A DNA stretch of 64,000 bases from Rhodoferax sp. (GTDB taxonomy: Bacteria > Pseudomonadota > Gammaproteobacteria > Burkholderiales > Burkholderiaceae_C): assembly GCA_003133245.1 (NCBI GenBank), contig PKWM01000038.1, forward strand, positions 1 through 64,000, written 5' to 3'. The notes beneath the pieces are model-generated. The model was not told the DNA's origin. It saw only the letters and a program-made list of their open reading frames with translations, and did not search any database. The translations under genes and the position numbers were made by a program. Of this stretch, positions 54,546 through 63,205 are shown piece by piece; within the stretch, counting starts at the first letter, position 1; every line of letters starts with the position of its first letter.

Positions 54546-55895
54546 TTAACGCTTGTGTTGGCTAAGCCACTCTTCCAGATAATGGATGTTGGCACCACCC
54601 GCCATCACCTTGGCATCCACCATCAATTCACGGTGCAGGGCGATATTGGTATTGATACCTTCCACCACCATCTCACCCAAGGCGGTGCGCATGCGGGCCA
54701 AAGCCTGATCACGGGTATCGCCGTGCACAATGATCTTGCCAATCATGGAATCGTAATTCGGGGGCACCAGGTAATTGGTATAAACGTGTGAGTCAACCCG
54801 CACGCCCGGACCACCCGGCGCGTGCCACGTGGTGACCCGACCGGGTGAGGGTGTGAACTTAAAAGGGTCTTCGGCGTTCACACGGCACTCAATGGCGCAG
54901 CCGCGCAGTTCAATCTGGCGCTGTGTGAAGGGCAATTTTTCACCCGCCGCCACCATGATCTGAGTCTTGACAATATCGACGCCGGTGATCATCTCCGTCA
55001 CCGGATGCTCCACTTGTACACGGGTATTCATCTCAATGAAGTAAAACTCCCCGTTTTCATAGAGAAACTCGAAAGTGCCAGCACCGCGATAGGCAATTTT
55101 CTTGCATGCCGCCACACAGCGCTCACCCAGGCGCTCAATCAACTTGCGTGCAATGCCTGGTGCCGGCGCTTCTTCCATCACTTTTTGGTGGCGCCGTTGC
55201 ATCGAGCAATCACGCTCGCCCAAGTAAACCGCGTTCTTGAACTTGTCAGCCAGAACCTGGATCTCGATATGCCGGGGATTCTGTAGAAACTTCTCCAGGT
55301 ACACCGCCGGATTGCCAAAGGCAGCGCCAGCCTCGGCCTTGGTCATGGCCACGGCGTTGATCAAGGCGGCCTCGGTATGCACCACCCGCATGCCGCGCCC
55401 ACCACCACCACCGGCGGCTTTGATGATGACGGGGTAACCGACGGCCTTGGCGATCTGCCTGATTTGCACCGGATCATCAGGCAGTTCACCTTCGGAACCC
55501 GGCACGCAGGGGACGCCCGCTTTGATCATGGCCTGTTTGGCTGAGACCTTGTCGCCCATCAATCGAATGGACTCGGGTGTTGGACCGATGAACTGGAAGC
55601 CGCTCTTTTCTACCCGTTCGGCAAAATCGGCGTTTTCACTCAAAAACCCGTAGCCGGGATGAATCGCCTCGGCATCGGTGACTTCAGCTGCGGAAATGAT
55701 GGCGGGCATATTCAGATAGCTCAGGGCTGACTGCGCCGGCCCAATGCACACCGCCTCTTCGGCAAGTTTAATGTATTTGGCGTCGCGGTCGGCCTCGGAA
55801 TAGACCATGACCGCCTGGACACCGAGCTCGCGGCAAGCACGTTGAATTCTGAGGGCAATCTCGCCCCGATTGGCAACCAGGATTTTTTTGAACAT
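54546..55895 (-). CDS. accC: Acetyl-CoA carboxylase biotin carboxylase subunit
   Basis: [37 protein letters not shown]. Confidence 0.98.
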   Translation of the reverse strand: MFKKILVANRGEIALRIQRACRELGVQAVMVYSEADRDAKYIKLAEEAVCIGPAQSALSYLNMPAIISAAEVTDAEAIHPGYGFLSENADFAERVEKSGFQFIGPTPESIRLMGDKVSAKQAMIKAGVPCVPGSEGELPDDPVQIRQIAKAVGYPVIIKAAGGGGGRGMRVVHTEAALINAVAMTKAEAGAAFGNPAVYLEKFLQNPRHIEIQVLADKFKNAVYLGERDCSMQRRHQKVMEEAPAPGIARKLIERLGERCVAACKKIAYRGAGTFEFLYENGEFYFIEMNTRVQVEHPVTEMITGVDIVKTQIMVAAGEKLPFTQRQIELRGCAIECRVNAEDPFKFTPSPGRVTTWHAPGGPGVRVDSHVYTNYLVPPNYDSMIGKIIVHGDTRDQALARMRTALGEMVVEGINTNIALHRELMVDAKVMAGGANIHYLEEWLSQHKR

Positions 55896-55911
55896 GGGGT
55901 GCTACCGGGCC

Positions 55912-56358
55912 TCACTCAATGACGAACAAGGGCTGCCCGTATTCAACCGCCTGCCCGTTCTCACAGAGAATTTGCGTCACTGTCCCGGTTTTGTCAGCTT
56001 CAATTTCATTGAGAATTTTCATGGCCTCAATAATGCACAAGGTTTGGCCTACCTTGATTGAACTTCCGATTTCAACAAAAGCAGCCGCTTCCGGCGAAGC
56101 TGAACGATAGAAAGTTCCGACCATCGGAGACTTGACATTGTGGCCGGGCGGTACTGGCTCCGCTATGACCACCGGTGCCACCGCGGGAGCGGGTGCAACG
56201 CCAGGTGTTGCCGCCGCGACCGGGGCCAAGTACGGCTGCGCCACGGCAACGCCAGCCTTCACGATACGAATCTTGCCTTCCGCTTCCGTGATTTCAAGCT
56301 CTGAAACATTTGATTCAGACACCAGGTCGATCAGTGTTTTGAGTTTTCTAAGATCCAT
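55912..56358 (-). CDS. accB: Biotin carboxyl carrier protein
   Basis: Biotinyl motif [14 protein letters not shown]; start at ATG 56358. Confidence 0.97.
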   Translation of the reverse strand: MDLRKLKTLIDLVSESNVSELEITEAEGKIRIVKAGVAVAQPYLAPVAAATPGVAPAPAVAPVVIAEPVPPGHNVKSPMVGTFYRSASPEAAAFVEIGSSIKVGQTLCIIEAMKILNEIEADKTGTVTQILCENGQAVEYGQPLFVIE

Positions 56359-56612
56359 GAGGTCTCCAACGAATTTTATTAACGACCATCTAAATAGCAT
56401 TAAAGCTAATTAACTTAGAAGCATTTTCGTTCATTTTACTTAATAAAAAATATGCGATCCGGCATCCAAGTCGTCGGCGTGGGCCGTAGCCAGCATCGTA
56501 CCACCCATCCCGGATTACAATTTTTGGCTGTTCTCAGCGCTATCCAGGGGACGAAATTCAGTGGGAGTCACTTGGCTGATTCTACGATGCGCTACGCGCC
56601 TAGAATCCAACC

Positions 56613-58013
56613 ATGCACCTTCATATTCTGGGTATTTGCGGAACTTTCATGGGTGGTCTGGCGGCGCTGGCGCGCGAAGCGGGCCACCGAGTCACGGGTT
56701 GCGACGCCGGGGTCTATCCCCCCATGAGCGACCAGTTGCGTGCCTTGGGCATAGAGCTGATTGACGGTTTTGGAGCGGATCAGTTGGCATTGCAGCCCGA
56801 CGTTTTCGTGGTGGGAAATGTGGTCAGCCGCGTCCACCTCTCCGATGGCATACCAAAATTTCCCTTGATGGAGGCCATTCTGGATGCCGGACTGCCCTAC
56901 ACCAGCGGCCCGCAATGGCTGGCAGAACACGTATTGCAAGGCAGGCACGTCATAGCCGTCGCTGGCACGCATGGCAAAACCACCACCACCGCCATGATTG
57001 CCTGGGTACTGGAAGCCGCCGGGCTGCACCCTGGGTTTTTGGTCGGTGGCATGCCAGTGAATTTTGGTGTTTCCGCCAGATTGGGCAGCGGCAAAGTTTT
57101 CGTAATTGAAGCCGACGAATACGACACCGCATTTTTCGACAAACGCAGCAAATTTGTGCATTACCGGCCGCGCACCGTGGTGCTCAACAATCTGGAGTTT
57201 GACCATGCCGACATCTTTGACGACGTCGCAGCCATTGAGCGCCAGTTCCAACACCTGCTGCGCACTATTCCTGGCAAAGGCCCGCATGGGTCGGGCCGGG
57301 TGGTGGTTAACGGCTTGGAGGAAAGCCTTGCCAGGGTTCTGCACGCGGGTTGCTGGAGCGAGGTTCGCAGCTTCGGCGCGGCGATCAGCGACTTTACGGC
57401 GGTGGGCGAACCCGATGAATTTGATGTGTTGTACCTGGGCCAAACGGTGGGTCATGTGAAGTGGGGGCTCAACGGCGTTCATAACCAACTCAATGCGCTG
57501 GCGGCCATTGCCGCCGCCGAGCATGTCGGGGTTTCACCCAGCGTTGCGGCCACCGCCCTGGATACGTTTGAAAATGTTAAGCGGCGCATGGAAGTGTGTG
57601 CCAGCCTGCCGCGCCCAGGCGGCAGCATTACCGTCTATGATGATTTTGCCCATCACCCCAGCGCCATAAGAACAACGGTGGACGGGCTGCGTAGAAAAGT
57701 GGGCACTAACCAGCGCATCCTGGCAGTGTTTGAGCCGCGCAGCAATACGATGAAACTTGGCAGCATGAAAGCTCAGTTGCCCTGGAGCCTGGAGGCGGCC
57801 GATCTGGCGTTTTGCCTCGGCGCTGGTTTGGGCTGGGATGCGCGCGAGGCCTTGTCCAGCATGGGCAACCGTGCCCAGGTCGCCGACACGATCGACGAGT
57901 TGGTAGCGCAGGTGGTGGCGCACGCGCAGACCGGTGACCACATCCTGTGCATGAGCAATGGCAGCTTTGGCGGCGTTCACCTCAAACTACGGCAGGCGCT
58001 GCAAAAAAGCTAA
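56613..58013 (+). CDS. mpl: UDP-N-acetylmuramate:L-Ala-gamma-D-Glu-meso-DAP ligase
   Basis: HILGICGTFMGGLAALAREAGH; AGTHGKTTTTAMIAWVLE; Mpl-type spacing. Confidence 0.94.
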   Translation: MHLHILGICGTFMGGLAALAREAGHRVTGCDAGVYPPMSDQLRALGIELIDGFGADQLALQPDVFVVGNVVSRVHLSDGIPKFPLMEAILDAGLPYTSGPQWLAEHVLQGRHVIAVAGTHGKTTTTAMIAWVLEAAGLHPGFLVGGMPVNFGVSARLGSGKVFVIEADEYDTAFFDKRSKFVHYRPRTVVLNNLEFDHADIFDDVAAIERQFQHLLRTIPGKGPHGSGRVVVNGLEESLARVLHAGCWSEVRSFGAAISDFTAVGEPDEFDVLYLGQTVGHVKWGLNGVHNQLNALAAIAAAEHVGVSPSVAATALDTFENVKRRMEVCASLPRPGGSITVYDDFAHHPSAIRTTVDGLRRKVGTNQRILAVFEPRSNTMKLGSMKAQLPWSLEAADLAFCLGAGLGWDAREALSSMGNRAQVADTIDELVAQVVAHAQTGDHILCMSNGSFGGVHLKLRQALQKS

Positions 58014-58029
58014 CTCACTATTTTTTGGT

Positions 58030-59169
58030 TTAGCGCTTGCGCCGCGCCTTGACTGCAGTTGCCAAGACTTCCAGCAAATTGCACGAGTCATCCCAGCCCA
58101 GGCAGGCGTCGGTGATGCTCTTGCCGTATTCCAGCTTGGCCGCATCGTCTTTGCCGGGCGTGAACTTCTGGGCGCCGGCCTGCAAGTGGCTCTCAACCAT
58201 GACACCGAAGACAGACATGGAGCCGCCGGCAATTTGCGCGGCAATGTTGCGTGCCACCTCCAATTGCTTCTCAAACTGCTTACTGCTGTTGGCGTGGCTG
58301 CAATCAATCATCAGCTTGGTCGGCAGCTTGGCCTTCTCCAGCTCTTTGCAAGCTGCCGCCACGCTGGCAGCGTCATAGTTTGGCAGTTTGCCGCCGCGCA
58401 GAATGACGTGGCAGTCTTTGTTGCCACGCGTTTGCACGATCGCCACCTGGCCATTTTTATGCACTGACAAAAAGTGATGCCCTCCGGCGGCCGCCTGAAT
58501 GGCGTCGATGGCGATTCTGATATTGCCGTCGGTGCCGTTCTTGAAACCAACCGGTGCCGACAGTCCCGAGGCCAGCTCCCGATGCACCTGACTCTCGGTA
58601 GTGCGCGCACCAATGGCACCCCAGGCAATGAGGTCGCCCAGGTACTGCGGTGAAATTACATCCAGAAATTCGCCGCCTGCGGGCAGCCCCAGACGATTAA
58701 TTTCAATCAGCAATTGGCGCGCAATGCGCAGGCCCTCATCAATGCGGAAAGTTTCATCCAGGTAAGGATCGTTGATCAAACCCTTCCAGCCGACCGTGGT
58801 GCGCGGCTTCTCAAAATAAACCCGCATCACAATTTCGAGCGTGTCGGCATACTTTTCGCGCTGCCCTTGGAGCTGGCGCGCGTAGTCCAGTGCAGCGGCA
58901 GGGTTGTGAATCGAGCACGGACCAATCACCACCAGCAGGCGGTCGTCCTTGCCGGCCATAATTCTGCGGATGTGGTGGCGGGTGGCATCAATTAAAGACT
59001 CCACCTTCGTCCCGCGGATCGGAAAAAAGCGGATCAAGTGCTCGGGCGGCGGCAGCACCGTGATGTCTTTGATGCGTTCGTCGTCGGTCTGGCTGGTTCG
59101 ATCTGATACGTTGGTGACGGCGTTTGCGACCCATGCATCGGGATTGACGACGGTAGCTTTGACGTTCAT
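58030..59169 (-). CDS. aroG: 3-deoxy-7-phosphoheptulonate synthase
   Basis: VVIGPCSIHNPAAALDYA, KNGTDGNIRIAIDAI, IDCSHANSSKQ. Confidence 0.95.
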   Translation of the reverse strand: MNVKATVVNPDAWVANAVTNVSDRTSQTDDERIKDITVLPPPEHLIRFFPIRGTKVESLIDATRHHIRRIMAGKDDRLLVVIGPCSIHNPAAALDYARQLQGQREKYADTLEIVMRVYFEKPRTTVGWKGLINDPYLDETFRIDEGLRIARQLLIEINRLGLPAGGEFLDVISPQYLGDLIAWGAIGARTTESQVHRELASGLSAPVGFKNGTDGNIRIAIDAIQAAAGGHHFLSVHKNGQVAIVQTRGNKDCHVILRGGKLPNYDAASVAAACKELEKAKLPTKLMIDCSHANSSKQFEKQLEVARNIAAQIAGGSMSVFGVMVESHLQAGAQKFTPGKDDAAKLEYGKSITDACLGWDDSCNLLEVLATAVKARRKR

Positions 59170-59378
59170 TTTGAGACATCTCCTGGGACGATAAAGTAAA
59201 GTGAGAAAACCAAGTCAGCCCAAAGGTGCCCCCTCAGTCCGTTCGCACCACCATGCATGCAGTTGCATCTGTACCGGGGATGATAAATCATCAAGTTGCT
59301 GCCGCCATGAAGAGGCATTGCGGGCGGGTCAATTTCAAGCGAATGTGGCCCACTTCTTGGACCACCTGCCTTGAAAGC

Positions 59379-59439
59379 AAAAAACCCGCAAAAGCTAATG
59401 CTGATGCGGGTTTGCGGCGTTTTGGTGGCGCTTCACGGA
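59379..59439. repeat. Left copy of bipartite direct repeat (contains terminator-like hairpin)
   Basis: aaaaaacccgcaaaagctaatgctgatgcgggttt + spacer + ttggtggcgcttcacgga; second copy at 62113. Confidence 0.9.
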
Positions 59440-59555
59440 CGATTCGCCACCCGTAAAAACGTCAATAAAAACAACCGCTTACCCGTCCCTTGTGACACCG
59501 GTTTCGCACGGAGTTGAAGGGACACACAGTGTGCCACAATTTGGGGCACTTATTC

Positions 59556-59747
59556 ATGGAGGATGTTTTGTCTAAGCTTCTTATCTTTCTTGCTGTATTG
59601 ATTGCTTGCGTTGTGATTGCTTTCGCTCTGAACTACGCATGGGTTACCTATTATTGTGCAGCCGCACCCGTAGTGCCTGGCAAAGAGTTGCTTGAGTTGT
59701 GCTTCCGTTCAAGCTGGATTTTCATATTGATAGACAGCTTTAAATAA
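59556..59747 (+). CDS. Small single-pass membrane protein
   Basis: 63 aa MEDVLSKLLIFLAVLIACVVIAFALNYAWVTYYC...; hydrophobic segment. Confidence 0.5.
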   Translation: MEDVLSKLLIFLAVLIACVVIAFALNYAWVTYYCAAAPVVPGKELLELCFRSSWIFILIDSFK

Positions 59748-59748
59748 T

Positions 59749-59883
59749 TCATTTTGGCTTTGGGCAATAGGCGAAGGCTTGTGCAATGGCCATCTCGTTT
59801 GTGTAGATGAGCGCAATCACAACGAGTATCAAAATGTATGATATTGCCATCCAGAATTGAAAAGATGTGAATATTTTTGTCAT
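59749..59883 (-). CDS. Small single-pass membrane protein, convergent
   Basis: 44 aa MTKIFTSFQFWMAISYILILVVIALIYTNEMAIAQAFAYCPKPK; below the ORF-track length cut-off. Confidence 0.45.
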   Translation of the reverse strand: MTKIFTSFQFWMAISYILILVVIALIYTNEMAIAQAFAYCPKPK

Positions 59884-59961
59884 GATTGACTTTTCTCACA
59901 ATTCGCGCGAAAGTCAACACGCCGCCAAAACCGAACTAAGCACTTGGAACTTGCGGTTCCA

Positions 59962-59989
59962 GAAGGCCCTGATGAAAGTCAGGGCCTTC
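59962..59989. terminator. Strong hairpin, terminator-like
   Basis: GAAGGCCCTGA-tgaaag-TCAGGGCCTTC perfect stem. Confidence 0.55.
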
Positions 59990-60054
59990 GCCTTTACGGG
60001 CTTGCTTTTTTCTTCGTAGTCGCTACTGTCCGTTTTGCTTAGTGTTATGGTTTT

Positions 60055-60385
60055 CGGTGAGACCTGATAGCAGCAAAGCTTCTCGGGTTGGACGGTCGGC
60101 CAAACTTAACTGAACAAACCAGCGAAAGCTGGGGTATTACAAGCGGCCAGATGGGTTCATGGAAAGCCGCACGGTGCTAATGGCATGCCGTCCATGAGGG
60201 AATGTGAAATTCCTACGATGCCAGAGCGCCCCTTTTCACGAGGGAACCGCCGAGGGAATACCCGCAGGGGATTCCGGTCAAAGGCCCAACCCGTTTGAAG
60301 ACGGGTAGGGCATCGCTTTGACTCGGGATCCCTTCCTCACCAAGGGAGAAATGCAAATACCAAGAGAGAAAGGCGGTTGAGTTAA
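60055..60385 (+). ncRNA. Candidate structured RNA, HEARO/omega-RNA-like, no IscB ORF
   Basis: Nested hairpins CCAGC-GAAA-GCTGG, CATGGA...TCCATG, GGAAT...ATTCC (twice), ACCCGT-TTGAAG-ACGGGT, TCCCTT...AAGGGA, plus long-range GATGCC/GGCATC. Confidence 0.5.
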
Positions 60386-60644
60386 GGGTAATCACGTCCA
60401 AAAATAATGAAAAGAGAGTGGGCGGGCTGGTGGCATAAAGAGTTGTGCACACCACAGAAGATGGAACTCGATTTCCCACTGGAGCAGGGCTTGGAATGCA
60501 AGAAAAAAAATAGGCGGCAATTTATGGGGCTAGGTGCGTCGCCTGCGAATATTGGCCAAGCTCGATACATAGGCCGGGCTGCCATATCAACATCTGAGAA
60601 CCTCAAATGTGAGCGGATACACTCTCACAAAAGGTGAGACGCGG

Positions 60645-61136
60645 GTGCCAAAGAAAAAATATGTGATTCAAGTTGCTGGAAACTCGCAATACGCGAAAAA
60701 GCCCAGCCCTTCACTCCCCATTGTTAATCCGGTAAATGGGTTAGCTTCATTCGGAACGTTCCCTCCGATTAACTCGGGTGGCGCGGTTTTTGTGGGTGGG
60801 CCGATCTACCTTCGTTACGGTAGGCACGTCGGGGTGGGACACGGATGGGGCTTTGAGCATATCTGGCAAGCACGTTTTCCTAGCTGTGTCGATCAGCCCT
60901 CTGCTACAGCGCATGTGGCTGGGCTTGTTAACAGCATTCTTGTTCCAGGAGCCTCCATCCACTATGAGTTTGTTGGAATGGGTTCAGCGGACAGGCGCTC
61001 ATCTGTATTCCGCAGTCGTGCTGGCGTTTTGATCGTGGAGGAACGTAAGGACGGGAACAACAATGTCTTCTATAGCATCGTTACCGCAATACAGACCCAA
61101 AAAGTAAATGGCCCAAAAATAGGGGCCATTTACTGA
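60645..61136 (+). CDS. Hypothetical protein, possible BECR-fold (barnase/EndoU/ColE5-like) nuclease
   Basis: VPKKKYVIQVAG..., PIYLRYGRHVGVGHGWGFEHIW, RAGVLIVEERKDGNNNVFYSIVTAI; GTG start, upstream aaggtgag. Confidence 0.5.
   Translation: MPKKKYVIQVAGNSQYAKKPSPSLPIVNPVNGLASFGTFPPINSGGAVFVGGPIYLRYGRHVGVGHGWGFEHIWQARFPSCVDQPSATAHVAGLVNSILVPGASIHYEFVGMGSADRRSSVFRSRAGVLIVEERKDGNNNVFYSIVTAIQTQKVNGPKIGAIY
61103..61134 (+). terminator. Rho-independent terminator overlapping the 3' end of the preceding ORF
   Basis: AGTAAATGGCCC-aaaaatag-GGGCCATTTACT perfect 12-bp stem. Confidence 0.75.
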
Positions 61137-61396
61137 AAAAAAGTGGTTGGATCCGAGGTAGTTAGATGCCTCTCCTTAGCTGACCGTTGCCGGTTGGTTC
61201 GGAGCACCTGTGTTTCCACAGCTTCTACTTACGACGATGCCAGAACCGCCGCTGCCCAAAGTGTGAAGGCCAATATCTGGCTAAGCCCTCACCTACTGCG
61301 CTTGCAGAGATCCAACGGTGTCAGTATAGCGGATTTCATTAACATGATCAATGTGTGTGTGCCGGGTGTTGGTCATGTCGGCTCAAGGAGCTGGCA

Positions 61397-61482
61397 TTAG
61401 CGGTGGGGCGAGGGGCAGCGCCGCCTCCGCGGCCTGTGTGCATGGGGCAGGAGCCTTTTCTTGGACCGCCTTGGCGTGGGCG
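61397..61482. repeat. Duplicate of the integrase linker segment
   Basis: About 86 nt near-identical to 61593-61678. Confidence 0.85.
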
Positions 61483-61592
61483 GTGCGGGATGGGGGGATG
61501 GGGGCCGTGGTCCCCATGGAGCGAAGCGCGGCGGCTGAGGCTGTCTTCCTAGCGACAAGGCAGTTTCTCCCCTCGTGTAGAGCGACGAGATG

Positions 61593-62072
61593 TTAGCGAT
61601 GGGGCGAGGGGCTGCGCCGCCTCCGCGGCCTGTGTGCCTTGGCGGGAGCCTCTTCTTGAACCGCCTTGGGCGTGGGCGCCGCTTTCGCTGGCGCTTCGGG
61701 CGCCAGCGTCGCCATCATCCCGTGGATGGCCGTCTGGGCCTCGTTGATGCCCTCGATGGTGTTGAGCTGCGGCTTCCTGCCCAAAAGCGTCTCCAAGAGC
61801 TTGGTGCCGTCGGGGAACTCGGCATCGAACTCGCGGCCATCCTTCTTGAAGGCTTTGATGATGTCGGCGACGGTGGGTTCGGCGCTGCGCTTGGTCATGG
61901 ACAATTCCCAGTTGAGCTTGGATGCCAGCATGATAGCCAATGCCCGGTCCTTGGTGCCTAGCGACTTCTGTCGGGTCTGGCCATCCATGGTGAGCCGGAA
62001 ACACCAGATTCCGAGGCGGTTGAGGTGCAGGTGGGGGATGCGTTGGCGGCTTTCACGAGGGGTCTTGGACAT
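61593..62072 (-). pseudogene. Truncated tyrosine integrase (N-terminal region only)
   Basis: MSKTPRESRQRIPHLHLNRLGIWCFRLTMDGQTRQKSLGTKDRALAIMLASKLNWEL... then Pro/Ala linker and stop; no catalytic R..HxxR..Y. Confidence 0.65.
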
Positions 62073-62112
62073 GGCATCTTGCGACACCTCTTGTGACACC
62101 GGGGCGGGAAAT

Positions 62113-62173
62113 AAAAAACCCGCAAAAGCTAATGCTGATGCGGGTTTCAAGAGATTTGGTGGCGCTTCACGGA
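62113..62173. repeat. Right copy of bipartite direct repeat
   Basis: aaaaaacccgcaaaagctaatgctgatgcgggttt + 8 nt + ttggtggcgcttcacgga. Confidence 0.9.
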
Positions 62174-62253
62174 GGTAATGCCCCCAAAAAAACACCAATC
62201 AAATCAATCGTTCCCCGGCGAAGTTGGACCACATGGTCAATGGAGTGAATGGA

Positions 62254-62281
62254 CCAATCATTGTGCCAGATGCTGGACCAG
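62254..62281. repeat. 28-nt direct repeat, copy 1
   Basis: ccaatcattgtgccagatgctggaccag, identical at 63739-63766. Confidence 0.9.
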
Positions 62282-62444
62282 CGCAACTGGACACACGGAG
62301 TTGAAGACCCTACAGCAGTATGCGAATCTGAGGTCAGCGATTTTGGCGAGTAAGCTGGATGGGGTTGGCATGCCAAGTTTGGCGTGATGCATTAATGGGC
62401 TGGTTAAGACACATTGCCGAATTTCCAATTTCCAGACTGTAGAC

Positions 62445-62500
62445 GTTCAACGCAGAGCTGAGGCGCGCTACAGCGCGTCGCTTCGAGCGTCGGGTTAGCT
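62445..62500 (-). other. Candidate integron attC recombination site
   Basis: Minus strand AGCTAAC-CCGACGCTCGAAGCGACGCGCTGTAGCGCGCCTCAGCTCTGC-GTTGAAC; imperfect palindrome with R''/R'-like boxes; CDS stop lies in R''. Confidence 0.5.
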
Positions 62501-63196
62501 TGTTGTCTTTGTTCCGCCGCAGGAACACCATTGCTCCACGTCTTGTCCATCGATTCTGAGAACAACCTCAGGACCTACGAGGACAATACTCAACCAGCCT
62601 CGCCCCGATAGATCCTCTCTCGTGGACTCCAGGCCACATAAGATCGGCGTCCACAGTTCATCAACGGCAGCATCAATCGCCAATATCTGTTTTGAGCGGT
62701 CGGTGACAGTTCGTTCGTTCGTCTTTTTGTCCACGATTGCTCGTAGACGCCCAATGACCTCGGCCGGCTTGATGGTTTTGCACGCTACGGGCGAGGCACG
62801 ACTCGTTCGCGCGAAGTCTTTGTCGACTGCCCTTGCCACCTGAATCTCCCGCTTCGTGTCGCAGGCCTTGCAACTGACAACCAAATCCGCTCCACGCTCT
62901 GGACCAGTGGCGGGATCGATAGAATAACGTTTTGGTAGTCGGCTCAGAATTCTTGCAGTGACCGTGGAGCGATTTTCTTCGCCCTGCGATGTTGGTCCCT
63001 GCTGAATCACAGTTACTGTCTCGTCGCGACCGAATCCGACAATTGACTGCCCCTCGCGCTCTGGCTGACTCATTCCTCGGAGTTTACAGTCTGCCCGGAT
63101 GCACTCGAACAAGCCGTCAGGCCCCGTTCCATCGCCAGAGGGGAAAAAGGCCATCACATCCCTGCAAGCTACACACTGCCGACTTTCATTAGCCAT
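62495..63196 (-). CDS. Hypothetical cassette-like protein with Zn-ribbon-type cysteines
   Basis: CVAC...CIRADCKL, CKAC, CSCGG; 233 aa; stop overlaps candidate attC. Confidence 0.65.
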   Translation of the reverse strand: MANESRQCVACRDVMAFFPSGDGTGPDGLFECIRADCKLRGMSQPEREGQSIVGFGRDETVTVIQQGPTSQGEENRSTVTARILSRLPKRYSIDPATGPERGADLVVSCKACDTKREIQVARAVDKDFARTSRASPVACKTIKPAEVIGRLRAIVDKKTNERTVTDRSKQILAIDAAVDELWTPILCGLESTREDLSGRGWLSIVLVGPEVVLRIDGQDVEQWCSCGGTKTTS

Positions 63197-63205
63197 AGGT
63201 TCACA

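Noticed and set aside
62167-62387. Small ORFs on both strands around 62.2-62.4 kb as genes
   Set aside because: Short, overlap repeats, no start/RBS or family support
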